The translations under genes were made by a program, and so were the position numbers. The notes under the pieces are model-generated. The model did no database searches, was not told the DNA's origin, and saw only the letters and a program-made list of their open reading frames with translations. 64,000 bases of DNA from Archangium sp. (GTDB lineage: Bacteria; Myxococcota; Myxococcia; Myxococcales; Myxococcaceae). The DNA lies in NCBI GenBank assembly GCA_030695565.1, contig JAUYRZ010000084.1, positions 1 through 64,000 of the forward strand, given 5' to 3'. Of this stretch, positions 34,003 through 42,283 are shown piece by piece (the stretch's first letter is position 1; each line of letters begins with the position of its first letter).

Positions 34003-35285
34003 CTCCGGATGACGCGCACGAAATCGGCCTGCGCATCGGTGAGTACCAGGTGATGCCGCCCCACCCGCAAGACCTCCGAACGGGGCCACGCGGAGAGCTC
34101 GAAACCACCATCGCGGGCAGTGACCAGCAGGCGCCGGTTGCCCACGCCCTGCTCGAGCCACAGCGGCACGCGCTCGAAACTTTCGGTCACGAAGCGGGGC
34201 GCCTCGGGCCGGTGCGTCAGGGTCATCACGAACGTCGAGGCCGCCGGGGAGGTGGGGCGGGCCGAGGCGGTGACGCGCGAGGCGAGGCCATCGAACGCGA
34301 GCTCGGCTCGCCAGACCAGGCCCGGCTCGACGGCCACCAGGTCGCTGAAGGCATTGCTGCAGTTGAAGCTGTCGAAACACGGCCCCTCGCTCCAGCGAAA
34401 GAGCTCGTCACCGGGCTCGACGAAGAACGCTTCGGGCGGGTTCCCCAACGCATCGGCCCTGAACTCCTCCACGCTGAAGCCGCCGTCGCGCTGCACCTTC
34501 ACGCGCGCCAGCTCGCCCGCTGGCCGGTAGCGCAACGCCACGTCGACGTCGTGCATGCCCGGGGTCAGGGTGGCCGCGAAGTTGGCGAAGACGTGCGTGA
34601 CCCGAACGCCGCCGTCTTCCCACACCCGCCGCTCGAGCTGCCGCAGGGCCGGGTGAATCGACCAGAGCACCGTGTCGGCCACCACCAGGTGGGAGCCAGG
34701 AAAGGTCTGCACCCCGCCGTCGGCCGAGCTGATGCTCACCGTGCCGGGGCCGCGCGCTTCACACGCGACGGTGTCGTCGGAGAGTGGCCAGAGCGCGTTG
34801 GTGTAGCAGTTGGCCCCGTTGGGAATCGGCACCCGCACCACCGGCGCCTCGCGCAGCGGGTCGGCGGCGACGTCGATGAAGAGGGAGCGCACACCCAGGG
34901 AAGGCTCGAAAGAAACCCTCAGGGCGTACAGCCCTGTTTTCCCGGGCGTGAAGTTCACCGTCGTGCCCACCCCGCTGCTGATGTTCAGCCGCGGCGCGGT
35001 GACGGTGAGGTCCGTCACCGGGAGGTTGTCGGGGTCGATCAACGTGACGTCGGTGCGCAAGCTGTCGCCCTGGCAACCCGAGAGCGGCGCGAAGAGGGTC
35101 ACCGAGACCGGCAAACCCACCACCGCCAGCGGGGCGCTCGCGCCACCGGAACCGCCCACGCCGCCCGCGAAACCGCCGTTGGGTGCGCCGGTGACGTCGA
35201 TCAACTGACGGGGACAGCCGGGCGGCGGTGGCGAACACGCGGGGAGCAACGCGAGGACGATGAAGAGCCAGGGGGCGCGACGCAT
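33999..35285 (-). CDS. Tandem lipoprotein paralogue 1
   Basis: 428 residues, MRRAPWLFIVLALLPAC with lipobox. First gene of the three-gene array. Conserved points: CPRQLIDVTGAPNGGF, SVTLFAPLSGCQGDSLRTD, FEPSLGVRSLFIDVAADPL, PIPNGANCYTNALWPLSDD and the ending EVLRVGRHHLVLTDAQADF. Internal cysteines are shared with paralogue 2 but mostly lost in paralogue 3. No known domain recognised. Confidence 0.85.
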   Translation of the reverse strand: MRRAPWLFIVLALLPACSPPPPGCPRQLIDVTGAPNGGFAGGVGGSGGASAPLAVVGLPVSVTLFAPLSGCQGDSLRTDVTLIDPDNLPVTDLTVTAPRLNISSGVGTTVNFTPGKTGLYALRVSFEPSLGVRSLFIDVAADPLREAPVVRVPIPNGANCYTNALWPLSDDTVACEARGPGTVSISSADGGVQTFPGSHLVVADTVLWSIHPALRQLERRVWEDGGVRVTHVFANFAATLTPGMHDVDVALRYRPAGELARVKVQRDGGFSVEEFRADALGNPPEAFFVEPGDELFRWSEGPCFDSFNCSNAFSDLVAVEPGLVWRAELAFDGLASRVTASARPTSPAASTFVMTLTHRPEAPRFVTESFERVPLWLEQGVGNRRLLVTARDGGFELSAWPRSEVLRVGRHHLVLTDAQADFVRVIRR

Positions 35286-35319
35286 CGGGCGACACCATAG
35301 GCACAAGGTGTGGCGGGGA

Positions 35320-36018
35320 TCAGCTCAGCGTGGCGCTCACCGCACGCAGCGCCGCGGCCGCGTCGCCTTCGATGATCGTTCCGTGAGACGGGATGATCCG
35401 CGTCACCCCGTCGAGGGAGGCCAGCTGGTTCATCAACGCGGCGACGGCCTTCAGATCGCGACCCACCCGCATCCGCACCGGTCCCGGCAACTTCGGTGAA
35501 GGCCCGCTGAAGCCCACCGCACGCATGATCAGGCCGGCCAGCCCACCGGCGTGCGGGGCGTTGGTGAGCAGATCAGCCACCAGGAGCGTCGCGCCGAAGA
35601 CCAGCACCACCTCGTGCGTGCTGAAGCCTTCGACGGCGAACACCCGGAGCGAAGCGTCGAGCGGCAACGTGGTGATGGGCTGACAGGTGAGGCGCTCGGC
35701 CAACACGGGCAGCGCGACCAGCGGCGCGTGGGCGGTGAGCCCCAGCCGATGCGCGAAAGCGGCGGCGTCGAGCGCGTGGAATTGATTGGGCACGATCAAC
35801 TGAGCGGGGGTGCCCAGCGCACGCAGTTGGTCGAGCGTGGCGTCGTCGACGGGGATGGCGTTGTAGAAGAGCAGGCTGCCGTCGAGCCGCTTCATCACGG
35901 TCATGCGGCGGGTGGCGCCGGGCAAGCCAGGCACGAGGTCGTCGACGGTCCACAACCGGTCGTCTCGCTGCGTGAGCGGGCCGGGCTTGTGCAGGGTCCA
36001 CGGGCGAGTGCGTGCCAT
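35320..36018 (-). CDS. DUF4336-like metallo-beta-lactamase-fold protein
   Basis: 232 residues from ATG 36018, 8 nt after AGGA. A TTG one codon earlier is unlikely. MKRLDGSLLFYNAIPVDD, then LGTPAQLIVPNQFHALDAAAF, FSTHEVVLVFGATLLVADLL and RIIPSHGTIIEGD follow the DUF4336 pattern, a metallo-hydrolase-like fold in which several of the zinc-binding histidines are missing. Enzymatic activity is therefore doubtful. It is divergent from a small unknown gene. Confidence 0.8.
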   Translation of the reverse strand: MARTRPWTLHKPGPLTQRDDRLWTVDDLVPGLPGATRRMTVMKRLDGSLLFYNAIPVDDATLDQLRALGTPAQLIVPNQFHALDAAAFAHRLGLTAHAPLVALPVLAERLTCQPITTLPLDASLRVFAVEGFSTHEVVLVFGATLLVADLLTNAPHAGGLAGLIMRAVGFSGPSPKLPGPVRMRVGRDLKAVAALMNQLASLDGVTRIIPSHGTIIEGDAAAALRAVSATLS

Positions 36019-36075
36019 CAAGAATTCCTAACCGAATCGGGTCGCGGGCGCGTGCGACTTCTGAGACCGTCCGAC

Positions 36076-36552
36076 ATGGCCATCAGCATTCTCGAAGAGT
36101 GCCCGGAGTTCAGGTTGGGGCACTCGGGTTCGGTCTACGTGACCGTCTGGTTCAGCGAGCTCAACGACAAGGCGCTCGATTCGTTGGCCAAACACCATCA
36201 GGCGCTGGTGACGAAGTACGGGAAGATCACGCTGGTGTCGGTGATCGTCAGCGCGACCACGGCGCCAGGGTCGGAGCTGAGAGAACGGCTGCGCGCGCAG
36301 AGCGTGGAGCTGGCCCAGCACCGGCACGGCAACGTCATCGTGGTGCTGGCGCGCGGCATGTCGGCGATCATCGCGCGGACGTTTCTGGCGATGTTGAGCT
36401 TGATCAGCAGCGAGAACATGAAGGTGCCGGCGTCGCTCGAGGCCGCGGCGGATGAGGTGCGGCAGATCGTGGGGCAGGATGCGATGACGGTCGCGAATGC
36501 GTCGCTGGGGGATGACCTGGTCGCGTTTGCGGCTCTGCCCCGCCCGAAGTGA
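36076..36552 (+). CDS. Hypothetical soluble protein
   Basis: 158 residues, MAISILEECPEFRLGHSG. It alternates beta strands and helices (VYVTVWFSELNDKALDSL; ITLVSVIVSATTAPG; NVIVVLARGMSAIIARTFL), suggesting a STAS-like or similar alpha/beta fold. No known motif. Convergent with btuF across a palindromic repeat. Confidence 0.65.
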   Translation: MAISILEECPEFRLGHSGSVYVTVWFSELNDKALDSLAKHHQALVTKYGKITLVSVIVSATTAPGSELRERLRAQSVELAQHRHGNVIVVLARGMSAIIARTFLAMLSLISSENMKVPASLEAAADEVRQIVGQDAMTVANASLGDDLVAFAALPRPK

Positions 36553-36578
36553 GGGTGAGGTTGAGAGGCGTCACACCG

Positions 36579-36621
36579 CCCTCACCCTGACCCTCTCCCA
36601 GAGGGCCCAGAGGGAGAGGGG
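36579..36621. repeat. Intergenic palindromic repeat, copy 7
   Basis: CCCTCACCCTGACCCTCTCC...AGAGGGAGAGGGG between convergent genes at the end of the B12 operon. Confidence 0.75.
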
Positions 36622-36628
36622 AACAAGC

Positions 36629-37423
36629 TCACCTGACTACTTCACACAAACTCGGCAACGCCTTCGCCAACGCCGGGCCGGGATGCAGCAAGGCCTTGGT
36701 GGGCACCGTCACCCACTTCGCCTTCTTCATCGCGCCCAGCTTCTCCACGGCGTCGCGCCCGTCCTTCACATCCGACGCGTCGATCACCACATCAGGCGCG
36801 AGCGTGACGGCCTTCTCCATCGAGTACAGGGGGAACGCGGTGGGCGCCTTCTCCGCCGCGTTCTTCGCCCCACAATCCTCCAGCAGCTCGTGCGCAAAGC
36901 TGCCCGGCCCGGCCACCACCAGGGGCGCAAACCCCACCACGAACAACACCCGCTTCGGCTGCTTCACCACCACCGAACGCGCCTTGAGCCGCGCGGCGGC
37001 GAGCTCCTCCACCATCACCTTCGCCGCGGCATCTTTGCCCAGCGCCCGGCCCAGCTCGGTCATCGAGGTGGCCACGTCTTCCACCGTGGTGAGCGGCAAC
37101 GCGAGCACCGGAATGCCCAGGCGGGCGATGGTCTCCACAGCTTTCTGATTGCCCGGTGACTTCGCCACCACCAGCAGCTGCGGCTTCAAGGCGACGATGG
37201 TCTCCACCGAGATGTCGTTGAACCCGCCCGCCTTCGGCAGCTTCGCCACCTCGGGAAATTCGCAGAACCGCGACACGCCGATGAGCGCGTCTTTCGCACC
37301 GAGCGCGAGCACCGTCTCGGTGATGCTGGGCGCCAGCGAGATGACCCGCGTGGCCGGCACCGGCGGGGGCGGGCCCAGCCACTGGGCCGGCGAAGCCGCC
37401 AGGATGACGAGGAGGAGACTCAC
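36629..37423 (-). CDS. btuF: Cobalamin ABC transporter substrate-binding protein BtuF
   Basis: 264 residues from a GTG that overlaps the previous stop (GTGA). The first ~22 residues (MSLLLVILAASPAQWLG) are a signal peptide. TRVISLAPSITETVLALGA and IGVSRFCEFPEVAKLPKAGG are typical of the BtuF/class-III binding-protein fold. ETIVALKPQLLVVAKSPG and FPLYSMEKAVTLAPDVVIDA complete the two-lobe pattern. It delivers B12 in the periplasm to BtuCD. Last gene of the riboswitch-controlled btuB operon. The BtuC/BtuD genes are not in this operon. Confidence 0.88.
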   Translation of the reverse strand: MSLLLVILAASPAQWLGPPPPVPATRVISLAPSITETVLALGAKDALIGVSRFCEFPEVAKLPKAGGFNDISVETIVALKPQLLVVAKSPGNQKAVETIARLGIPVLALPLTTVEDVATSMTELGRALGKDAAAKVMVEELAAARLKARSVVVKQPKRVLFVVGFAPLVVAGPGSFAHELLEDCGAKNAAEKAPTAFPLYSMEKAVTLAPDVVIDASDVKDGRDAVEKLGAMKKAKWVTVPTKALLHPGPALAKALPSLCEVVR

Positions 37424-39018
37424 CGCGAAAGAATGTCCGCGACGTTCGCCACGCCGGTGGTCGCGCTGACCGGGCACACGGCGAGCGCCGAAGCCCCGCC
37501 CCGCACCTCGACCACGCCTGCGTCGGTCACCTCGAGCACCACCACCCGGCCGCCGTTCTGATCAGCCAGCAGCACCTGCTGGCCCGACACGGCGAAGCGG
37601 CCCGGCATCATCAGCAGGCACGCACCCGCATCGGCCCCGCATGACCCCCCTGAGCTCCACACCGTGGGCAGCCGTGCGTCGAGCGCATCGAGCACCACCA
37701 CGCCGGCCGCGCTCACCGACTCCACCGCGAAGGTGGGTGAATACGTGATGCGGCCACCACACGAGACGGCGAGCGACGTGCCCACCGCACCGAGCCACTG
37801 GGGATTCAGACAATCCGCCGCGCCGAGATCGATCACCGTCACCACGCCGGAGACCGCGTCGACCCGCGCCACCAGGCCCGGACCTTCGGGCGCGTAGGTG
37901 TCGGGGTTCAGGTTGTTGAGCGCGACGTACACCGCGCCATTGCGCGCCACCGCGGCCCACGGGCGCGCCACCGGAGTGCCGCCATCGAAGGCCTTCAGGT
38001 CGAGGTCCTTGAACGAGATGCGGCCCGCGAGCGTGGGCGCGGCGGGGTTGGTGACGTCGATCTGCGCCAGCGCCTGGCCGGCGTCGGCGGCTTCTGCGCC
38101 GTACCCACCGTAGAGCGGCACGAAGAGCTTCGAGCCGACCTTCACCACGCCCTGCGGGAAGGTGTTCATGCCCAGGGGAAGCTCGGCCACCGCGCCCAGC
38201 ACCAGGGTGCCCTCCACGCCGGCGTCGAGCTGCAGCAGGCCGGCATCGCTGCCTTCACGCAGCACGGTGAGCGTGCCCGAGCCCGCGTTGACCACGTAGA
38301 CGAAGGGGCGATCGACCAGCACCTGGTTGGGCACGGCGCCGGTCTGCGAGGCGACGTTGGTCTTCGCGTAGGTGCCGCTCGCGGTGGGCAGCGCCGAGTA
38401 CAACCGGCGATCGGTGCCATCGGCGGCGAGCACCGTGGTGCCGAGGCGCGCGAGGGCGGCGGGGTTGCTGCCGAGATCCGACAGGGGGCCCTTCACGCCG
38501 GTGGTGGGATCGAAGCCGACGATCTGTCCGCTCCAGTAGCAGGCGGCCACGGCGGCGTAGTCACACACCCCGGCGACACACTGCTGGCCCTGCGCGCAGG
38601 CCACGTCGCAGCCGCCGCAGTTCGCTTCGTCACTGGCCGAGTCGACGCACGAAGAGCCGCAGCGCAGCAGGCCGAGCGTGCAGCTCTCCTTGCACGTGCT
38701 GGCCTCGCACACCTGGCCGGTCGCGCACGCGTTGCCGCAGCCGCCGCAGTTCTTCGCGTCGAACTCGGTGGCCGAGCAGGTGCCGGCGCACAACGAGGTG
38801 CCCGCGCGGCAGGCACAGGCCGAGCCCTCACCCGACGCAGTGCAATCCTGCTGCGGCCCGCAGATGTTTCCGCAGGTGCCGCAGTTGCGGCGATCCGACG
38901 CGGGGTCGACGCAGCCGGTGCCGCAGGGCACCGTGCCCGGCTTGCACACCACGCCGGTGGGAGGACAGGCCATCAACGACAGGGCTGCGCACACAGACAT
39001 CAGGCTGAGCTGCTTCAT
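37420..39018 (-). CDS. Cys-rich beta-propeller lipoprotein in B12 uptake operon
   Basis: 532 residues. Signal MKQLSLMSVCAALSLMAC (lipobox). Residues ~25-150 hold three Cys-rich repeats (CGTGCVDPASDRRNCGTCG-like). Residues ~160-525 are a YVTN/YncE-like beta-propeller (RPFVYVVNAGSGTLTVLREG; GQQVLLADQNGGRVVVLEV). It lies between btuB and btuF in one operon, 28 nt after btuB, under a cobalamin riboswitch. Bacteroides BtuG is a surface lipoprotein with a YncE-like propeller that captures B12 for BtuB. The same job is inferred here, though homology beyond the fold is not shown. Confidence 0.85.
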   Translation of the reverse strand: MKQLSLMSVCAALSLMACPPTGVVCKPGTVPCGTGCVDPASDRRNCGTCGNICGPQQDCTASGEGSACACRAGTSLCAGTCSATEFDAKNCGGCGNACATGQVCEASTCKESCTLGLLRCGSSCVDSASDEANCGGCDVACAQGQQCVAGVCDYAAVAACYWSGQIVGFDPTTGVKGPLSDLGSNPAALARLGTTVLAADGTDRRLYSALPTASGTYAKTNVASQTGAVPNQVLVDRPFVYVVNAGSGTLTVLREGSDAGLLQLDAGVEGTLVLGAVAELPLGMNTFPQGVVKVGSKLFVPLYGGYGAEAADAGQALAQIDVTNPAAPTLAGRISFKDLDLKAFDGGTPVARPWAAVARNGAVYVALNNLNPDTYAPEGPGLVARVDAVSGVVTVIDLGAADCLNPQWLGAVGTSLAVSCGGRITYSPTFAVESVSAAGVVVLDALDARLPTVWSSGGSCGADAGACLLMMPGRFAVSGQQVLLADQNGGRVVVLEVTDAGVVEVRGGASALAVCPVSATTGVANVADILSR

Positions 39019-39046
39019 GGGTCTGCTCCTACACGGGTCATCGAGA

Positions 39047-40978
39047 TCATCGAACTGCCAAAGTATTTTGCGGAGCCGTGACCCGCGCATCCCAGGCCAC
39101 GCCGACGGTCACGAACACCGCGCGCGGAGGCAGCGGGTAGCCGTCGAGATCCTGCGTCTGCACGTCGAGCAGGTTCTTCAGCTCGACGCTCACCGTCACC
39201 AGCGGGTCTTTCCACGGGCGGGCGGTGAGCCCCACGTTCACGAACGCGCGCGCAGGTAACGAGAGCGTCTCGGTGCGGTTGGTGAACTGCGCGGTCTGAA
39301 AGAGCACCTCGACGCGGCCCTTGAGCCAGTCGGGCCCGCCCGAGACCCGCGCGTGCAGGCGGTGCGCAGGGCGGAAAGGCAACGCCTTCAAGTAGTAGCG
39401 CGGGTCGTCTTTCTGATTCTGCGTGTCGAGGAAGGTGTAGCTGGCGGTCAGCTCCAACCAGCGCCACGGAGTCGCTGCCGCTTCGAGCTCGAGCCCCGCG
39501 ACCCGCGCCGCCTGGAAGTTGTACGGGCGGGCGAGGTTGGGTGGGTAGTACTCGTAGCTGATCAGATCTTCGTACAACGAGAGGAAGCCGGTGGCCGACA
39601 CGTGCCCCCGCTCGTGTTTCCACGCAGCGCCGACGTCGCCGGTGAGCGCACGTTCGGGGCGCAGGTCGGGGTTGGGCAACAGGGTGCCCTGCATCACGTA
39701 GAGCTCGGTGAAGGCGGGCGGGCGGCTGGCCTGGCCTGCGTTCGCGCGCACTGAAAAGCCCCTGGGCAGCTCGGCCACCACGCCCACCTTGGGGGAGAAG
39801 ACGACGAAGCGGCCGGCCACGTCGACGCGCGCGCTGGCACTGAGGGACAGTGCGCCGTCGAAGAACAACTCTTCGTCGCCCAGCATCGCGGCGAAGCGGC
39901 CCCAGGAAGGATTGACGCCGTTGGCCGCGGTGAGCCAATCGCCGCCGCCTGAGATCAACGCGGTGACGCCGTGCCGCCCCGCGAAGAGCCGCGAGTACAC
40001 CGCCTCGGCGCCGAGGGAGGTCTCGCGCTGGTGATACGTGCCCGCGCCGAAGAAGGTGCCGTTGAGCGTGGTGTCGTCGAGCCGGCCCCAGCCGAGGGTG
40101 GACAACGAGCCGCCCGCTTCGAAGCGGGTGGTGGTGCGCGCCGAGAACGTGCCGCGGCCCGTGAGTTGGCTTGCCGAGTCGGAAGGGTTCTGCACCGGCC
40201 CCGCGAGGCCCCGTGATTCCACGCTGCCTTCTCCGAGGAGATCGACCTGCGTCGCGCCGATGCGCCGGCGAAACCGGATCAGCCCGCCGCCTTGCAGCGC
40301 GCCGTTGTTCGTTCGGGTCAGGGTGGTGAGCGGATTGCCGGGCAACGAGGGCAGCTCGTCGTAGCTGAACGCATACGTGCCTTCGCTGCGCAGGCCGTGC
40401 AGCAGCACGAGGCCATCACCGCCGAGCAGACTCGTGGCGCCGCCCGCGGAGAGTTGCGTGGTGACGAAGCTGCCCTGGGTCACGTCGGCGAAGAGCCGGG
40501 TGCTGCCGTCGGGTGAGCGGGTGACCAGGTTCACCACGCCGCCCATCGCGCCGGGGCCGTAGCGGGCCGAGCCGCCACCGCGCAGCACTTCGATGCGCTC
40601 GAGCGCGGAGACGGGAATGCGGGAGAGATCCATCGCGGCGCCGGGGCCTGCCAGGGGCACGCCGTCGAGCAGCACCAGCACCGCGTTGGGCGCCGCGCCT
40701 CGCAACGAGAGCGTCTTGCGTTGGCCTGCGCCGCCCGAGTCCTGCACCACGGCGCCGGGGGTGGTGGTGAGCAACTCCGAGGCGTCTTTGGCTTCGGCGC
40801 GCGCGTTCGTCGCGTCGCGGATGGTGAGGGTGGCCGAGGGGTCTCTGACGACGGGTGAGGTGGGCAGCGGCTCGTTCACCACCGGTGGCAGCGCGACGTC
40901 GACCGGTGGGAGCGCGAGTACACCGCCGTCCACGGGGGTCGTTGCGAGCGCGATGAGACACACCACGGACGTGAACAC
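39047..40978 (-). CDS. btuB: TonB-dependent outer-membrane cobalamin receptor BtuB
   Basis: 643 residues from GTG 40978, chosen because GAGGG lies 6 nt upstream and a signal peptide follows (MFTSVVCLIALATTPVDGG). The frame is open a little further upstream into the leader. The plug domain contains SELLTTTPGAVVQDSGGAGQ, LRGAAPNAVLVLLDGVPLA and IEVLRGGGSARYGPGAMGGV. A beta-barrel follows with AGQASRPPAFTELYV and a C-terminal strand. It imports B12 using TonB energy. The upstream cobalamin riboswitch supports the substrate assignment, which sequence alone would not fix. Confidence 0.93.
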   Translation of the reverse strand: MFTSVVCLIALATTPVDGGVLALPPVDVALPPVVNEPLPTSPVVRDPSATLTIRDATNARAEAKDASELLTTTPGAVVQDSGGAGQRKTLSLRGAAPNAVLVLLDGVPLAGPGAAMDLSRIPVSALERIEVLRGGGSARYGPGAMGGVVNLVTRSPDGSTRLFADVTQGSFVTTQLSAGGATSLLGGDGLVLLHGLRSEGTYAFSYDELPSLPGNPLTTLTRTNNGALQGGGLIRFRRRIGATQVDLLGEGSVESRGLAGPVQNPSDSASQLTGRGTFSARTTTRFEAGGSLSTLGWGRLDDTTLNGTFFGAGTYHQRETSLGAEAVYSRLFAGRHGVTALISGGGDWLTAANGVNPSWGRFAAMLGDEELFFDGALSLSASARVDVAGRFVVFSPKVGVVAELPRGFSVRANAGQASRPPAFTELYVMQGTLLPNPDLRPERALTGDVGAAWKHERGHVSATGFLSLYEDLISYEYYPPNLARPYNFQAARVAGLELEAAATPWRWLELTASYTFLDTQNQKDDPRYYLKALPFRPAHRLHARVSGGPDWLKGRVEVLFQTAQFTNRTETLSLPARAFVNVGLTARPWKDPLVTVSVELKNLLDVQTQDLDGYPLPPRAVFVTVGVAWDARVTAPQNTLAVR

Positions 40979-42021
40979 GTCAGGCCCTCGTCTCTCTTTT
41001 CGCGAAGAGAGAGGACTGGCGGAGTTTTCACCCCGCACCGACGAGCAGGTCTCTGGCTTCCGGTCTCCCGGTTACAGTGGCGCGACCGCGCCGGATTTTC
41101 ACCGGCTTCCCTCAGTGCTGCACTCGAAGGCGTTTCGCTTCTACGCCAATCCGAGTTCAGCACAAGCCTCCCTCTCCCTTTGAGAGAGGGTCGAGGTGAG
41201 GGCCGAATCCGAGCGGCCTGTGCCGGATTGAGCATGGACAACCAGGCCAGCCGCCCGGTGAGAGATGCCTTCTGCTCGAGCGTCGACCCCTTCGTCTTCT
41301 CGCGATGCGCCTCGGCCCGCAATTTCCGCCGCTGCTCGCGCGAAAGCCCCACCACCGAATTCACCGTCACCCCGGCGATGCGCTGCGCCCCACCCTTCCG
41401 CATCACGCGCGTCTTCTCGCCGTTCACCACGAACCCCTCGGTGGCGATCACCCGGCGAGCGCGCTGAATCAGCACGTCGATCTGCTTCACGTCATCGCCG
41501 GAGAACGCGAGGTCATCGGCGTACCGCGAGTAGGTGAAGCCCAGCTTCTTCGCGAGACCGGTGAGGCGAGCATCCATCCGTCGGACCATCGCGTTGCACA
41601 GACCCGGGCTGGTCGGAGCACCCTGCACGCACACCCGCGGCCCCACCGGTACATGGAAGATGGTTCCCTCGATGTCCACCCGCTGACGCTCTGACTCGGT
41701 CACCAGCGCCGCCAACGTCGCTGCGACCGGATACCCGTGCCCGAGCGCGATGAGCATTCCCCGCACGCGCGCGAAGGTCACGGTGGGAAAATAGTCTTTC
41801 AGGTCGAGCTTCACCACCACCGCGCGGCCGACATGCAACTCAGCGTTGGTCTTCACGCTGCGGCCTTTCACGAAGCCGTGCGCCGCTGGATGAAGGGGCA
41901 GCTTGTTGATCAGCAGTGCGTTGAGCGAACGAAGCACGCGCTTGAGCCGCTTCTTGGGCGCGTGAATGATCCGCTCGCCGCCGCTGCGCTTGGGAATGGC
42001 GAAGGCGAGGTAATGCGGCAC
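40876..42021 (-). CDS. Retron-type reverse transcriptase, probably damaged at both ends
   Basis: The frame opens at GTG 42021. RT motifs are intact: HYLAFAIPKRSGGERIIHAP, AAHGFVKGRSV, VVVKLDLKDYFPTVTF, the retron signature VQGAPTSPGLCNAMV, SRYADDLAFSGDD with the YADD catalytic pair, and GFVVNGEKTRVM. Homology continues upstream to ~42165 (LARYGLPLWRSEEELATALG) with no ATG/GTG/TTG before a TAA. Downstream, the natural end (MLNPAQAARIR, ~41205) runs into a palindromic repeat, the btuB riboswitch and an out-of-frame part of btuB. So the true gene is ~41205-42165 and may be a remnant. No msr-msd RNA was recognised. Confidence 0.7.
   Translation of the reverse strand: MPHYLAFAIPKRSGGERIIHAPKKRLKRVLRSLNALLINKLPLHPAAHGFVKGRSVKTNAELHVGRAVVVKLDLKDYFPTVTFARVRGMLIALGHGYPVAATLAALVTESERQRVDIEGTIFHVPVGPRVCVQGAPTSPGLCNAMVRRMDARLTGLAKKLGFTYSRYADDLAFSGDDVKQIDVLIQRARRVIATEGFVVNGEKTRVMRKGGAQRIAGVTVNSVVGLSREQRRKLRAEAHREKTKGSTLEQKASLTGRLAWLSMLNPAQAARIRPSPRPSLKGRGRLVLNSDWRRSETPSSAALREAGENPARSRHCNRETGSQRPARRCGVKTPPVLSLREKRDEGLTCSRPWCVSSRSQRPPWTAVYSRSHRSTSRCHRW
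40991..41012 (-). promoter_or_regulatory. Hairpin between cobalamin riboswitch and btuB start
   Basis: Perfect 8-bp inverted repeat TCTCTCTT/AAGAGAGA with a 6-nt loop, ending just before the GAGGG ribosome site. Probable part of the expression platform, controlling initiation or termination. Confidence 0.55.
41036..41130 (-). promoter_or_regulatory. Cobalamin riboswitch upstream of btuB
   Basis: Minus-strand landmarks in order: GAGGGAAGCCGGTGAAAAT, CCGGCGCGGTCGCGCCACTG, TAACCGGGAGACCGGAAGCC and the B12 box AGCCAGAGACCTGC. A compact form without the extra P6 arm seen in the 19-kb copy. It controls btuB, the propeller lipoprotein and btuF. Confidence 0.95.
41168..41202. repeat. Intergenic palindromic repeat, copy 8
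   Basis: CTCCCTCTCCCTTTGAGAGAGGGTCGAGGTGAGGG. It interrupts the 3' end of the RT reading frame. Confidence 0.75.
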
Positions 42022-42283
42022 CTTTTCGCGCAGCCGGTGCGTGGAGAGGTGGCGCAGTTGATTGACGGTGAGGCCGAGGGCGGTGGCGAGTTCTTCTTCG
42101 CTTCGCCAGAGCGGCAGGCCGTAGCGCGCGAGCTGATCAGCATCGAAGGAGAGCGTGCGCAGTTCGCGGTTTCGCGGGCGCAGGGCAAGGCTGCGCGAGT
42201 GGTGCTGTTACAGAACTCACAATCAGCGTCGTTTTTCTGCACGCTCCGTTTCCGTTCTCGAGGAGCTCTGACGGCGCCCCCAA
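42022..42283 (-). other. 5' region of the RT gene; expected retron ncRNA site
   Basis: Between hipA and the RT. The proximal ~145 bp encode in-frame RT N-terminal homology without a start codon (a CTG start is possible). The distal ~80 bp are too short for a typical msr-msd of the Mx162 type, and I see no convincing a1/a2 inverted repeat. Confidence 0.4.

Noticed and set aside
40876-41167. C-terminal ~95 residues of the RT frame as real protein
   Set aside because: This stretch is translated from the btuB riboswitch and leader and an out-of-frame part of btuB, so it is read-through.
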